From assembly GCA_017645785.1 (NCBI GenBank), contig JAGCNW010000014.1, positions 62,001 through 126,000 of the forward strand: 64,000 nt of DNA. The letters run 5' to 3'. Positions within the stretch are counted from its first letter, which is position 1. Each line of letters opens with the position of its first letter. Positions 16,223 to 24,521 of this stretch are shown in pieces. The translations under genes were made by a program, and so were the position numbers. A model generated the notes under the pieces. The model did no database searches, was not told where the DNA came from, and saw nothing but the letters and a program-made list of their open reading frames with translations. The stretch is from Treponema sp. GTDB lineage: Bacteria; Spirochaetota; Spirochaetia; Treponematales; Treponemataceae.

Positions 16223-17779
16223 TTAGAACTTTGCCTTTCTTAGGCGGACTCTTTCGATGTCTTCGCTAAAGAGCTCGCGCAAGTCGTTTAGGCCCAGCGC
16301 CATAAGCGCCATGCGGTCGATTCCGATTCCCCAGGCCAAAACAGGAACGTCGATTCCCATGGCCTTTGTGACTTCCGGACGGAAAATGCCAGATCCGCCA
16401 AGCTCGAACCAGCCCAATTTGGGGTGCTTGATGTGCACTTCGATGCTGGGCTCTGTAAATGGGAAGTAGCCCGGAACGTATTTTACTTCTGTCGCGCCCG
16501 CGATTTCTTTGGCGAACATTTCCAAAAAGCCCAAAAGGGTGCGCAAGTTTACGTCGTTGCCTAAAACGATTCCCTCTGTCTGGTAAAAGTCGCTAAGGTG
16601 GGTCGCGTCAACCTTGTCGTATCTAAAGCAGCGGGCGATTCCAAAGTATTTTCCGGGAATCTTGGCCTTGTGCAGCTGGTGGGCGCTAAGAACCGTTCCT
16701 TGGCTTCTCAAAATCAAGCGGCGGGTGAACTCGTTGTCAAACTGGTAGTTCCAGCCGCGGCTTCCGCTGTTTCCGCCGTTTTCGTGGACGGCCTTAACGT
16801 TGCTAAGATAGGGCTCCTCGATGCTCTTTGCGTGAGTCGGGTTTTTAATGCGGTAAACGTCGTGAATGTCGCGGGCGGCGTGGAACTGGGGCATAAACAG
16901 GGCGTCGCCGTTCCAGAATTCCGTCTCGACAAGCGGGCCGTCAAACTCTTCAAAGCCAAGCGAGCACAATTTGTCCTTTACTGATTCCAAGAACTGGACA
17001 TACGGATTTGTGCGGCCCGGAATGATTCTGGCCGGCGGAACTCCGATGTTGTATCCGCGGAAATTTCCTTTTTTCCATTCGCCGGAGGCGAGCATGGCCG
17101 GAGTGATCTCTCCGATTTCGTTTCCAGTGACGCCGGCCTTTTTGAGGGCTTCGACAACCTTTTCAAAGGCGTCCTTAAGCTTGTAGACGACCGTCTCGCG
17201 CTCAATCGTGCGGAAGGGTGTTTCCGACACGCCGCGCTTTTTGGTCAGGCCAGCCATTGTTTCGATTTCTTCCTTTGACAAGTCGGCCGCGTCAAGGGTT
17301 GAGTTTTCAGCGGCGGCCGCCTTTTGGATCAAGGATTTTGCGACCGTTATGCGGTCGGGCAGGGGCTTTCCTGTGGCTTCGGCTTTTTTCTCAGCGTTCA
17401 TTTGGAGAACGCCGTCCTTGCTGAGGCCTCCGAAGGCTGAACCAACGTCTTTGTTTTCTATGTTCAAGGCCGCCGCGATTTCGGGCAGGGATTTGGCTCC
17501 CTCTTTTTGAAGGAGGCTGACGATCTTTTCTTCGACAAAGCCTTCTTCTTTAACCTTGCGGCCAAAGTCTGTCAATTCAAAATAAGTGTGGGGTGTTCTG
17601 GCGACTTCGGCCAAAAGCTCTTTTCCCATAAGCCAGCTAAAGGCTTGGTTTGCGTGGCCTTCCTTGTAGCCAAGCTCTGATTGAAGTTTTGCCGAAGTCA
17701 ACTCGTCCTTGAGGCCGTAGCGCAGCAAAACTTTTGTTTCCAAGGGATGAAGGTTTTTAATGATGCTAGAAATGTCCAT
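16223..17779 (-). CDS. pheS: Phenylalanyl-tRNA synthetase alpha subunit, archaeal/eukaryal type
   Basis: Class II synthetase subunit that activates Phe and charges tRNA-Phe as an alpha2-beta2 enzyme. At 518 residues it is much longer than the usual bacterial PheS (about 330-350). The first 200 residues have winged-helix repeats (ETKVLLRYG, SAKLQSELGYKEGHANQA, KSLPEIAAALNIENKDVG) as in archaeal/eukaryal PheS. The catalytic half shows motif 2 (GKYFGIARCFRYDKVDATH), FEEFDGPLVE, FWNGDALFMPQFHAARD and motif 3 (LAWGIGIDRMALM). This origin is established for spirochaetes. pheT is not adjacent. Weak AAGGAA precedes the ATG. Confidence 0.95.
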   Translation of the reverse strand: MDISSIIKNLHPLETKVLLRYGLKDELTSAKLQSELGYKEGHANQAFSWLMGKELLAEVARTPHTYFELTDFGRKVKEEGFVEEKIVSLLQKEGAKSLPEIAAALNIENKDVGSAFGGLSKDGVLQMNAEKKAEATGKPLPDRITVAKSLIQKAAAAENSTLDAADLSKEEIETMAGLTKKRGVSETPFRTIERETVVYKLKDAFEKVVEALKKAGVTGNEIGEITPAMLASGEWKKGNFRGYNIGVPPARIIPGRTNPYVQFLESVKDKLCSLGFEEFDGPLVETEFWNGDALFMPQFHAARDIHDVYRIKNPTHAKSIEEPYLSNVKAVHENGGNSGSRGWNYQFDNEFTRRLILRSQGTVLSAHQLHKAKIPGKYFGIARCFRYDKVDATHLSDFYQTEGIVLGNDVNLRTLLGFLEMFAKEIAGATEVKYVPGYFPFTEPSIEVHIKHPKLGWFELGGSGIFRPEVTKAMGIDVPVLAWGIGIDRMALMALGLNDLRELFSEDIERVRLRKAKF

Positions 17780-17801
17780 TTTATTAAATGTTCCTTATAT
17801 T

Positions 17802-17879
17802 TGTCATGTTCGGGCTTGACCCGGACATCTTTTTATGCAAGCGCAAAAAGATTGCCGCGCCAAGCGCGGCAATGACATG
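17802..17879. repeat. Paired palindromic repeat, copy pair 3 (tail-to-tail)
   Basis: Direct copy 17802-17833 (TGTCATGTTCGGG...CCGGACATCTTTT) and inverted copy 17846-17879 (AAAGATTGCCGCG...CGCGGCAATGACA), between pheS and the secreted-protein gene. Confidence 0.8.
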
Positions 17880-17882
17880 TTT

Positions 17883-18278
17883 TTAGCGCTGGAACTTGAC
17901 TTGGCAAGCGTATGTGGCCTGCTTGAGTCCGCGCGCGTTTTTCTTGTATGAAAGTCGGTCCTGCTTCATGTACTTGTAGCCGTAGTAGTTGTGCTCAAGC
18001 TGGAAGTCGTTGAGACAAGCGTGGATGACTTCGCGGGCTTCCGCTTCCTTGAATGAAACTTCAAGGCAAGAGAAGTAAATGCGAACTTCGTCCAAGGCCG
18101 CTGTGTATTCGATGCGGACCTGGGCTGTCTTGTTTGTGGTGTGGATGTCTTCAGGAATGATTACCTGAACGCTTGTGTCCATTGACGCGCCTTCTTCGTC
18201 AATTTCGGGGGATTTATCCTTGGCATAGGCCATTGAGAGAGCCATCATAATCGCGATAATTCCAAGAAATTTTTTCAT
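17883..18278 (-). CDS. Small exported protein of unknown function
   Basis: A 131-residue protein with a clear signal peptide (residues 1-19, MKKFLGIIAIMMALSMAYA, then KDKS). The mature part has an acidic start, a beta-rich middle (VQVIIP, TAQVRIEYTAALDEVRIYFSC) and a C-terminal half with two Cys and several Tyr (NYYGYKYMKQD). No family was recognised. AGGAGG precedes the ATG. It lies 15 nt after the next secreted-protein gene and is probably cotranscribed with it, suggesting a shared envelope role. Confidence 0.65.
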   Translation of the reverse strand: MKKFLGIIAIMMALSMAYAKDKSPEIDEEGASMDTSVQVIIPEDIHTTNKTAQVRIEYTAALDEVRIYFSCLEVSFKEAEAREVIHACLNDFQLEHNYYGYKYMKQDRLSYKKNARGLKQATYACQVKFQR

Positions 18279-18293
18279 AGTTAGCCTCCTAAG

Positions 18294-19046
18294 CTAAAAA
18301 TTCTGGTACTCCTTTATTATACCAGTTTCCAGAAAAAAATCAAGTTGGATTTGATATTCTCCGGAATTTATTAAAATCGCCGGAACCTTGTTTATCAAGA
18401 CCCTTCCGGTAATTTGCTTGGGTTTGTTGCGCAGCAATTTTCTATAATAAGTCCTTACCGCGTCTTTTAGGGCGTTTTGGGCCGCGTCCTGGATTCCCTC
18501 AAAGCCCTTGTAAATCTTTCCGCCGCCGATTCCCAAAATGCGGGGGTTTCTGACATCCGCCCATTGGTCGTAGCTTTGGACCATTCCCTCGTCGCGCTCA
18601 AAAACAGCCCAACAATGGACCTTGCTTTCGTCAAACCAGGGCTTTTCGTAGTGAATTTTCTTGCTTTCTTGCTCAAAGGAACGGATTTCCTTGACTTCAA
18701 AGTATTCCGGGACATTTCGCAGCTTGTCGCTGGGCGTGTAGTCAAATTCCCAGCCGTAGACCATTCCGTTCATCAAAAAGGGGGTGATCCGCTTCATTTG
18801 GCCGATGGCGTGGTCAAATATGCCCTTGTTGTACTTTGTCTCGTCGTAGGGGGCTTTTTTTTCGCTTTGTTTGGAAGGATCGGCCTCGACAAGGCCTGGA
18901 TAGGCGTCAAGTTCCGCCCACAAGGGCAGGCGAATTTTTCGTTGGAATGACACCTCTTGCGCGGCGGCAGGTATGGAAATTAGCGCCGTCAGGCATAGAA
19001 CTAAAAATAGGATAAAAGATTGTCGGGTCAAGCCCGACAATGACAT
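18294..19046 (-). CDS. Exported protein of unknown function with repeat-derived N-terminus
   Basis: Predicted 250-residue exported protein. The signal peptide is MSLSGLTRQSF then ILFLVLCLTALISIPAAAQ; the first 11 residues are encoded by a copy of the dispersed palindromic repeat. The mature protein includes RLPLWAELDAYPGLV, GMVYGWEFDYTPSD and a C-terminal stretch with GRVLINKVPAILINSGEYQIQ. Conserved Trp and Tyr suggest a folded envelope domain, but no family was recognised. Start choice is uncertain: in-frame ATGs upstream lie in repeat sequence and no clear SD exists. A gene for a small exported protein follows 15 nt downstream. Confidence 0.6.
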   Translation of the reverse strand: MSLSGLTRQSFILFLVLCLTALISIPAAAQEVSFQRKIRLPLWAELDAYPGLVEADPSKQSEKKAPYDETKYNKGIFDHAIGQMKRITPFLMNGMVYGWEFDYTPSDKLRNVPEYFEVKEIRSFEQESKKIHYEKPWFDESKVHCWAVFERDEGMVQSYDQWADVRNPRILGIGGGKIYKGFEGIQDAAQNALKDAVRTYYRKLLRNKPKQITGRVLINKVPAILINSGEYQIQLDFFLETGIIKEYQNF

Positions 19047-19172
19047 TCGGGGCGGTCTTCCGCGCGACATACATGTCATTCCCGCGCTTGATTGTCCGCG
19101 CTCTGTCAAGAGCGCAGTTGAATCGCTTCCTATATCAAAATGGAGCGGAGCGACATACGCGGGAATCTTTTT
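19016..19172. repeat. Paired palindromic repeat, copy pair 4, one copy expanded
   Basis: Inverted copy 19016-19046 (overlapping the start of the downstream CDS) and a split direct copy whose arms lie at 19073-19091 and 19156-19172. About 65 nt separate the arms of the split copy, including a hairpin GCGCTC/GAGCGC near 19098-19115, as if sequence was inserted in the loop. Confidence 0.7.
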
Positions 19173-19174
19173 GC

Positions 19175-19816
19175 TCAACGAAACGCGTCTTTCCATACCT
19201 TTATCGGGTTCACTCCGTATCGAACCAGGCAAAAAATCCATGCCGCCGCGAATCCGCTCAAATGAGTGAAATGCGCGACGCTCTGGTTCATTCCAAAAAA
19301 CTGCTCAAAAACCGCGATTCCCGCGTAAATCGCCACCAAGATGGGGGCGGGCACAGGAATCATTCCCATTATAAAAACAGTGGAACGTGGAAAGATTACA
19401 GCGAAAAGCAACAAAACCGCGTAAATCGCTCCGGACGCTCCCACCAAAAGAACTTGCCAATAGCCCAAGAGAACATAGACGCCCAGCGAAACGCCTCCGC
19501 AAAAAAGGCCGCAAACCAAATAGAATAGAAGAAATTCCTTGCTGCCCATTTGCCTTTCCATGTACAAGCCAAAGAAAAGGAGGCCTATCATGTTTCCCAA
19601 CAAGTGCGACCAAGAACCGTGCATGAACATGTAGGTCAAAAGCTGCCAAAAATAATGGCCCTTGACCAGCAGAATCGGCTGCAAGCCAAAAAGGTATTGG
19701 AAGTTCATGTTGCGGCCGCTGCCTGTAAGGACAAAGACGACGACGTTCAAGACGACGATTATAAGGCTTGCGCAGTTGAATGAATATGAGAATTTTTTGC
19801 GAAGTATGTTTTGCAT
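19175..19816 (-). CDS. Rhomboid family intramembrane serine protease
   Basis: Six-helix membrane protease of 213 residues that cleaves transmembrane segments. The catalytic Ser is in GASG (S128), the catalytic His in HFTHLSG (H185), and the oxyanion Asn in HLLGN (N75); the L1-loop pattern WQLLTYMFMHGSWSHLL is typical. It starts 2 nt after the GGDEF gene stop, so it belongs to the operon that begins at 22539. The natural substrate is unknown. Confidence 0.9.
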   Translation of the reverse strand: MQNILRKKFSYSFNCASLIIVVLNVVVFVLTGSGRNMNFQYLFGLQPILLVKGHYFWQLLTYMFMHGSWSHLLGNMIGLLFFGLYMERQMGSKEFLLFYLVCGLFCGGVSLGVYVLLGYWQVLLVGASGAIYAVLLLFAVIFPRSTVFIMGMIPVPAPILVAIYAGIAVFEQFFGMNQSVAHFTHLSGFAAAWIFCLVRYGVNPIKVWKDAFR

Positions 19817-19818
19817 GC

Positions 19819-20943
19819 TTAGTTTTCTGTCTTTACGGCAGACTCGATGATTTCTTTTTTGGCGAAGGTAATGCGGTTGCGGCCGCTTGTCTTTGAGACG
19901 TAAAGGGCCTTGTCGGCTTGTTCCACAAATTCCTTGGCGGAAGAAACTGGGTTTTCTTCAACGTCAAAAACGCTGACTCCGCCGGAGATTGTAACCTTGA
20001 CTTTTGTTCCTTCGTACTCAAAGTCCATGTTTTCGATGTTGGTTCGAATGCGCTCGGCCACTTGCAAGGCGTCTTCCTTGAGGGTGTTGGGAAGCATGAC
20101 CGTAAATTCTTCGCCGCCGTAACGGCTGGCCATGTCTTGGGCGCGAATGGAGTTCTTTATGATTTTGGCCACTGTAGTAAGAACGTAGTCTCCGCAAGCG
20201 TGGCCGTAAGTGTCGTTGAATGACTTGAAGTGGTCGATGTCGAACATTATTACGCCTACAGGAAGGCCTTGCGCCATGGCCAAGTCAAGCTTGTCGGTCA
20301 ACTGGCTGAAGAAGTAGTACTTGAGCTTTAGGCGGGTCATCATGTCGGTGGAAGAACGCTCCAAAAGGGCGGCGTTGTTTATCGCCATGCTGGCCAATGA
20401 GGCTATGTTCAATATTTGCTTTATGTCGTAGTCGTTGAACGAAGTTCCGTCGCCCAAGTCCATTCGCTCGCCCAAGAGCAAAATGCCGTTCATGCGGTTC
20501 TTTTGGAAAAGGGGAACGATCAAGGACGGCTGCAAGGAATAGATTTGGTCAAGGTTTTCGTGGGGAAGGGCGCTCTGTATGTCGCGGACAAAGAAAACCC
20601 TTTCCTTTTCGTTGAGGACGTCCACTACAGGAGCGTTCATCGGAATTGAGTAGTCTATTCCGCTTTTAAGGTCCATGCCGGTGTAGTTGTTGCTGAGGTT
20701 GTAGGAATCGGTCTCAAAGTCGTCAAGAACGAAGATTCCGGCGCCCAAAACGCGCATTTGGCACATGCAAGTGTAGAGGATTGATTCTATCAAGGTTGAA
20801 TAGTCCAAGGTCGAGCACAAGGAGCGGGTGATTTCCAACAATTGCTGGACGTCGTAAAGGCGCTTCTCGTAGCGTTCGGTGAGCTGCTCTATTGTCTCGT
20901 TCTTGCCGGCCTCTAATTCAAAGGCGTCTTCTTGCTTTTTCAT
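19819..20943 (-). CDS. GAF-GGDEF diguanylate cyclase
   Basis: Cytosolic signalling enzyme predicted to make cyclic di-GMP from two GTP. Residues about 20-40 form a short coiled coil, 40-195 a GAF-like sensor, and 200-365 the GGDEF domain. The active-site loop reads GGEEF (276-280), a functional variant. The product-inhibition I-site RxxD (R267-D270) is present 5 residues before it. Metal-binding FDIDHFKSFND (234-244) is intact. The gene lies 3 nt after the DUF5312-like gene and 2 nt before rhomboid. The GAF ligand is unknown. Confidence 0.92.
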   Translation of the reverse strand: MKKQEDAFELEAGKNETIEQLTERYEKRLYDVQQLLEITRSLCSTLDYSTLIESILYTCMCQMRVLGAGIFVLDDFETDSYNLSNNYTGMDLKSGIDYSIPMNAPVVDVLNEKERVFFVRDIQSALPHENLDQIYSLQPSLIVPLFQKNRMNGILLLGERMDLGDGTSFNDYDIKQILNIASLASMAINNAALLERSSTDMMTRLKLKYYFFSQLTDKLDLAMAQGLPVGVIMFDIDHFKSFNDTYGHACGDYVLTTVAKIIKNSIRAQDMASRYGGEEFTVMLPNTLKEDALQVAERIRTNIENMDFEYEGTKVKVTISGGVSVFDVEENPVSSAKEFVEQADKALYVSKTSGRNRITFAKKEIIESAVKTEN

Positions 20944-20946
20944 TTG

Positions 20947-22539
20947 TTAAATGTCTTTCGCCTTCTTTATTATAACATAGTTTCTTATAATGTCAAAGAA
21001 GTTTTGCCATAAAGGATACTGCAATTCCAAGAGGGAAGTGCTTTCCCTGTTTCTTGAAGAGAACATGATTCCCTTCAAGTTGGACACCAATTCGCTCTTT
21101 GACCTCTTGGTGTCGGTGATGCAGTCGCCAAGGTTGTCGTGCAACAACAAGAGCAAAGACGAGATTTTTTGAATTATCTCCTTTGCCTCGTTATTTATAG
21201 TATCGACCAAATTCGTTAGTTTTTTAGAAAATTCAGCGTTCTTGTGGCTGTCCGCGATCAAGTTGTTTATCATCGAAAGGCTGTACTTTTGGTTGCTTCC
21301 AAAGGCGTCCTCAAATTGGGCTATTAAATTTGAGCTGTCGTTTACCGCAAAGACAGTTTGCGAGAACGAGGACTTTGCGGCTGGATTCGTGAACAAGCCT
21401 TCGACTACGATGTCGTTGACAACGCTGCGAATCGGTTCGGAATAGTATCTCTTTAGGAAGGTCTTGAGAATTCTAAGGGGCATTACCCACATAAAGTTTG
21501 TGGCCGCGTTCTTTCCGATAATGTCCATCGTGTCGGAATTGTAGCCGGCCAGCGTCTCTATCTTCGCGTCGGGGAACAAAACGTCAATTTCTTGCCTGAC
21601 GTATTCGTCCTTCATTTCGTTCAATATTCTCTGCTCGTCGGCGACAAACTGCTTTTGAATTTCTTCTGCGAAATTCTTGCGCACGTTTTCCTTGTAGCTG
21701 GCCTTTTGCGGGGAAAAGTTCGGGTCTCCCTTGGCGAGGCATATAAAGCCCCTCAATGTGGCCGCGTTGAGGGTGTATTTTATTATCGAGTGGATTCTGC
21801 GCAGGTTTTGCAATAGTTCCTTCTTTGTCCTTGTCTCGTTGGGAACTCCGTTCAAAAGCTCGTTTAGGGCAAGGACAGCGTTTCCTACGGCCATGCTTAT
21901 TGAATACTCCGCCGTCAAATAGTAAAGGTCAAGGAAAGTGTTTTCCAAGGTGACTGGCGGGAGCGGCTGGTAGTCGGGAACAAAGTCAGGGTCTCCGTGC
22001 TTTGTGGCGAATTCGTCGTCAAAAAGCTGGAGGGGAGTTATAAAGTTAAAGTGGCATAAGTCGGCCAATTGGTGCAGCGAAGTGATGACCTCGTCCATTT
22101 TTGTGAACTGGGGTCCGTTTAGGTCCGTGACGATTTTTTCCAAGCCTTTCTTTTGCTCGTCAAAGGTGCCCCGCTGTCCGTTGCCGCCGGTTTTCATCGC
22201 CTGCTTTCTAAGCTCCTCGTAGGAGAGGGAGTCCAAGATTCGCTTGTCTTCTTCGGTGTAGCCGGTGACAATCAGCTCTTCCTCAAAGCGGTGGTTGCGC
22301 CTGATGTCGGGGCTTGCGATTGTGTTGTCCAGGATTCTTGCTATGGGCTGAATGTTTTCGTAAAGCACGCGCAGGGCTTCGGCGAAGTTGGGCTGAATCA
22401 TTTCGTTCTTATACAATGCGGACGGATGAAGGCGCAATTCGCTTTCTATTTTGCGGAGCTTAATTTTTTTCTGCACTTCTGGCGAATTTGAGCGGAACAA
22501 AAAGTCAAAAAAGTCCGTCAAAGTCTGCATGAAAGACAT
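20947..22539 (-). CDS. Spirochaete DUF5312-like protein
   Basis: A 530-residue, mostly helical protein with no signal peptide, resembling from memory the spirochaete-restricted DUF5312 family; function unknown. Visible features are a charged N-terminus (VQKKIKLRKIESEL), a long helical body, and two hydrophobic stretches (KIETLAGYNSDTM region and FMWVMPLRILKTFL) that may pack internally. The C-terminus is rich in helix-forming residues. It heads an operon with the GGDEF cyclase and rhomboid, hinting at a role in signalling at the membrane. No SD is present; a strong promoter ends 9 nt before the ATG. Confidence 0.7.
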   Translation of the reverse strand: MSFMQTLTDFFDFLFRSNSPEVQKKIKLRKIESELRLHPSALYKNEMIQPNFAEALRVLYENIQPIARILDNTIASPDIRRNHRFEEELIVTGYTEEDKRILDSLSYEELRKQAMKTGGNGQRGTFDEQKKGLEKIVTDLNGPQFTKMDEVITSLHQLADLCHFNFITPLQLFDDEFATKHGDPDFVPDYQPLPPVTLENTFLDLYYLTAEYSISMAVGNAVLALNELLNGVPNETRTKKELLQNLRRIHSIIKYTLNAATLRGFICLAKGDPNFSPQKASYKENVRKNFAEEIQKQFVADEQRILNEMKDEYVRQEIDVLFPDAKIETLAGYNSDTMDIIGKNAATNFMWVMPLRILKTFLKRYYSEPIRSVVNDIVVEGLFTNPAAKSSFSQTVFAVNDSSNLIAQFEDAFGSNQKYSLSMINNLIADSHKNAEFSKKLTNLVDTINNEAKEIIQKISSLLLLLHDNLGDCITDTKRSKSELVSNLKGIMFSSRNRESTSLLELQYPLWQNFFDIIRNYVIIKKAKDI

Positions 22540-22548
22540 ATCTTATCA

Positions 22549-22577
22549 ATTATAGCGCGTATTTTGGATTTTATCAA
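22549..22577 (-). promoter_or_regulatory. Promoter of the DUF5312-GGDEF-rhomboid operon, near-leaderless
   Basis: Minus strand TTGATA (22577-22572), 17 nt, TATAAT (22554-22549), then 9 nt to the ATG at 22539. Expected leader 2-3 nt. Confidence 0.7.
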
Positions 22578-22579
22578 TA

Positions 22580-23569
22580 TTATTTGTCTAAAAATTGGGC
22601 GAAGGCGGCTTGGTAGTCGGCCCTTGTTTCGGCTTGGACGACGCGGCGGCGCAGCTCTCCTACGCCCGGAACGCCCTTGGAATAGGCGCAAAAACGCTTT
22701 CGCATCTCCAAGCAGGCGGATTTTTCGCCAATGTCGGCGGCCAACAAGTCCAGCTCGTCAAAGCCGGCCTCAAGCGTTTCTTTTATCGGAATCTCGTCAA
22801 AGGCGCCTGTTTCAAGCAATTGGCGGGTTTGCCTAAAGATAAAGGGCCGGCCCATGGCCCCGCGCGCGAACATAACCGCGTCGCAGCCTGTTTGTTCCAG
22901 CATCGCCTTGGCCTCCTGGGGGCTAAAGGCGTCTCCGCTTCCGAAAATCGGAACGCGGCCAGCGGAAAACTTTACCAAGCCGGCCAAAATGTTCCAGTCG
23001 GCCTTTCCCTCATAGCCCTGCGCGCGGGTTCTGGGATGGATTGTAATGCCCGCGGCGCCGGCTTGAATTGCGGCGTCTGCGGCTTCTTTCCAAGTCAAAT
23101 TTTGGGCGTCCCAACCGCTTCTTATCTTTACCGTTACAGGAACCTTTCCCTCAACCGCCTTTACGACAGCCGAGGCTATTTTGTAGAGCTTTTCGGGATT
23201 GCGGGTCAACTCCGACCCGGCGCCGCTTTTTATGATTTTGGGAACCGGGCAGCCGCAGTTTATGTCTATCAACTCGCAATGGGTGGCTTCCAAGACCATT
23301 CGGGCGCCTTTTTCCATTACTTCGGGCGTTCCGCCGAATATTTGGACTGCGTAGGCCTTTTCGTTGGGAGCGCGGCGCATCAAAGCGGCGGTTTTGTCGC
23401 TTCCGCGGGTAAGGGCTTCCATGCTGACCATCTCGGTGTAGCAAAAATTCGCGCCGCCGCGGACGCAAACGCTCCTAAAGGCGCGGTCGCTGTAGCCCGC
23501 CACTGGGGCCAAAAAGAGGTTTCCGTTTAATTTGAGGCTTCCGATTTGAACGGGGCGGTAAAGGCTCAT
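22580..23569 (-). CDS. dusB: tRNA-dihydrouridine synthase
   Basis: Flavin enzyme of 329 residues that reduces uridines in the tRNA D-loop. FMN-barrel landmarks include LAPVAGYSDRAFR, the family-typical catalytic Cys region CELIDINCGCPVPKI, KIRSGWD, and ITIHPRTRAQGYEGKADW with the FMN loop IFGSGD. The start at 23569 overlaps the tatD stop by 4 nt (ATGA); an upstream in-frame ATG lies inside tatD. The DusB assignment rests on overall pattern and length. Confidence 0.9.
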   Translation of the reverse strand: MSLYRPVQIGSLKLNGNLFLAPVAGYSDRAFRSVCVRGGANFCYTEMVSMEALTRGSDKTAALMRRAPNEKAYAVQIFGGTPEVMEKGARMVLEATHCELIDINCGCPVPKIIKSGAGSELTRNPEKLYKIASAVVKAVEGKVPVTVKIRSGWDAQNLTWKEAADAAIQAGAAGITIHPRTRAQGYEGKADWNILAGLVKFSAGRVPIFGSGDAFSPQEAKAMLEQTGCDAVMFARGAMGRPFIFRQTRQLLETGAFDEIPIKETLEAGFDELDLLAADIGEKSACLEMRKRFCAYSKGVPGVGELRRRVVQAETRADYQAAFAQFLDK

Positions 23570-24348
23570 TCGGGCAAGTTGAAGGCGGCGCAGCTGTTCT
23601 TCCAAAGCTTGTCGGCAAGCTCTTCCAATGGAAGCTCCAGCATTTCGGCCAAGAATTTTGCCGTGCTGGGGAGCATTTTGGGCATTGTGCGCTTCTTTTC
23701 CCTAAATTCCGCCGGAATCATAAAGGGGCTTTCGGTTTCGATCAAAATGCGGTCCACTGGAATGTTCAAGACAGTCTCGTGCAGGTTGCGGGCGTTGCGG
23801 TAGGTCAAGTTTCCGGCAAAGCTGAACCAAACGTTGAGATTGGCGTCAAGGCACTTCTTTGCGTAGGCCGCGTCCTCGCTGTAGCAGTGGAGAATCGCTC
23901 CTTTTTGGGGAATTCTTTGGCTAAGAATGTCAAAAATGTCCTTTCCGGCGTCGCGGTTGTGGATTATGACCGGCAAATCGTGCTTTTGGGCCAGTTCCAG
24001 CTGGGTGATGAAGGCCTCGATTTGAGTCCTTTTGTCGCCGTACTGCTTGTAGTAGTCCAATCCGGTCTCTCCAACTGCGATTACGTTGGGCAGCTTGAGG
24101 TTCTCTTCGATAGTGTGAATCCAGTCCTTTCCGGGATTGGTTATTTCGGACGGAGCGACTCCGCAAGCGTGGTAAACGCCCGCCACGTTCTTGAGAGCGG
24201 GGTAGACTTTGGCGAAGTCGTGGAGAGAATTGTTTATGCTGACAATGCGGTTCACTCCGGCCATTTTGGCTTGTTGAATAACGCGCAATTGTTCAATAGG
24301 GTCATCGTATATCAGCCCGATGTGAGCATGAGTATCAAAAAACTGCAT
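23566..24348 (-). CDS. TatD family metal-dependent hydrolase
   Basis: TIM-barrel amidohydrolase-like nuclease of 260 residues with 3'-5' DNase activity in characterised relatives. Metal ligands appear in DTHAHIGL (His6, His8), VGETGLDYYK, PVIIHNRDAG, HCYSE and ILIETESPFM. The gene precedes dusB with a 4-nt overlap. AGGA lies 8 nt before the ATG, and TATA-rich sequence 65-80 nt upstream probably holds the promoter. Confidence 0.92.
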   Translation of the reverse strand: MQFFDTHAHIGLIYDDPIEQLRVIQQAKMAGVNRIVSINNSLHDFAKVYPALKNVAGVYHACGVAPSEITNPGKDWIHTIEENLKLPNVIAVGETGLDYYKQYGDKRTQIEAFITQLELAQKHDLPVIIHNRDAGKDIFDILSQRIPQKGAILHCYSEDAAYAKKCLDANLNVWFSFAGNLTYRNARNLHETVLNIPVDRILIETESPFMIPAEFREKKRTMPKMLPSTAKFLAEMLELPLEELADKLWKNSCAAFNLPE

Positions 24349-24484
24349 GGCTTATGTCCTAAAAAACTGTGGTGAGTAAATCGCGCCCTTGCGGCGAAAC
24401 TTACATTTTATAATACTATAATAATAGCGCCCTTTTGGAATTTTGTCAAATTTTTATTAAAAATGCCGAAAATTTCTATATATG

Positions 24485-24513
24485 TTGACAAAAACGATAA
24501 TTTACGATAGGAT
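24485..24513 (+). promoter_or_regulatory. Promoter of the M23-bactofilin operon, near-leaderless
   Basis: TTGACA (24485-24490), 17 nt, TAGGAT (24508-24513); 8 nt to the ATG at 24522 and no SD between. Confidence 0.75.
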
Positions 24514-24521
24514 AAAGAATA

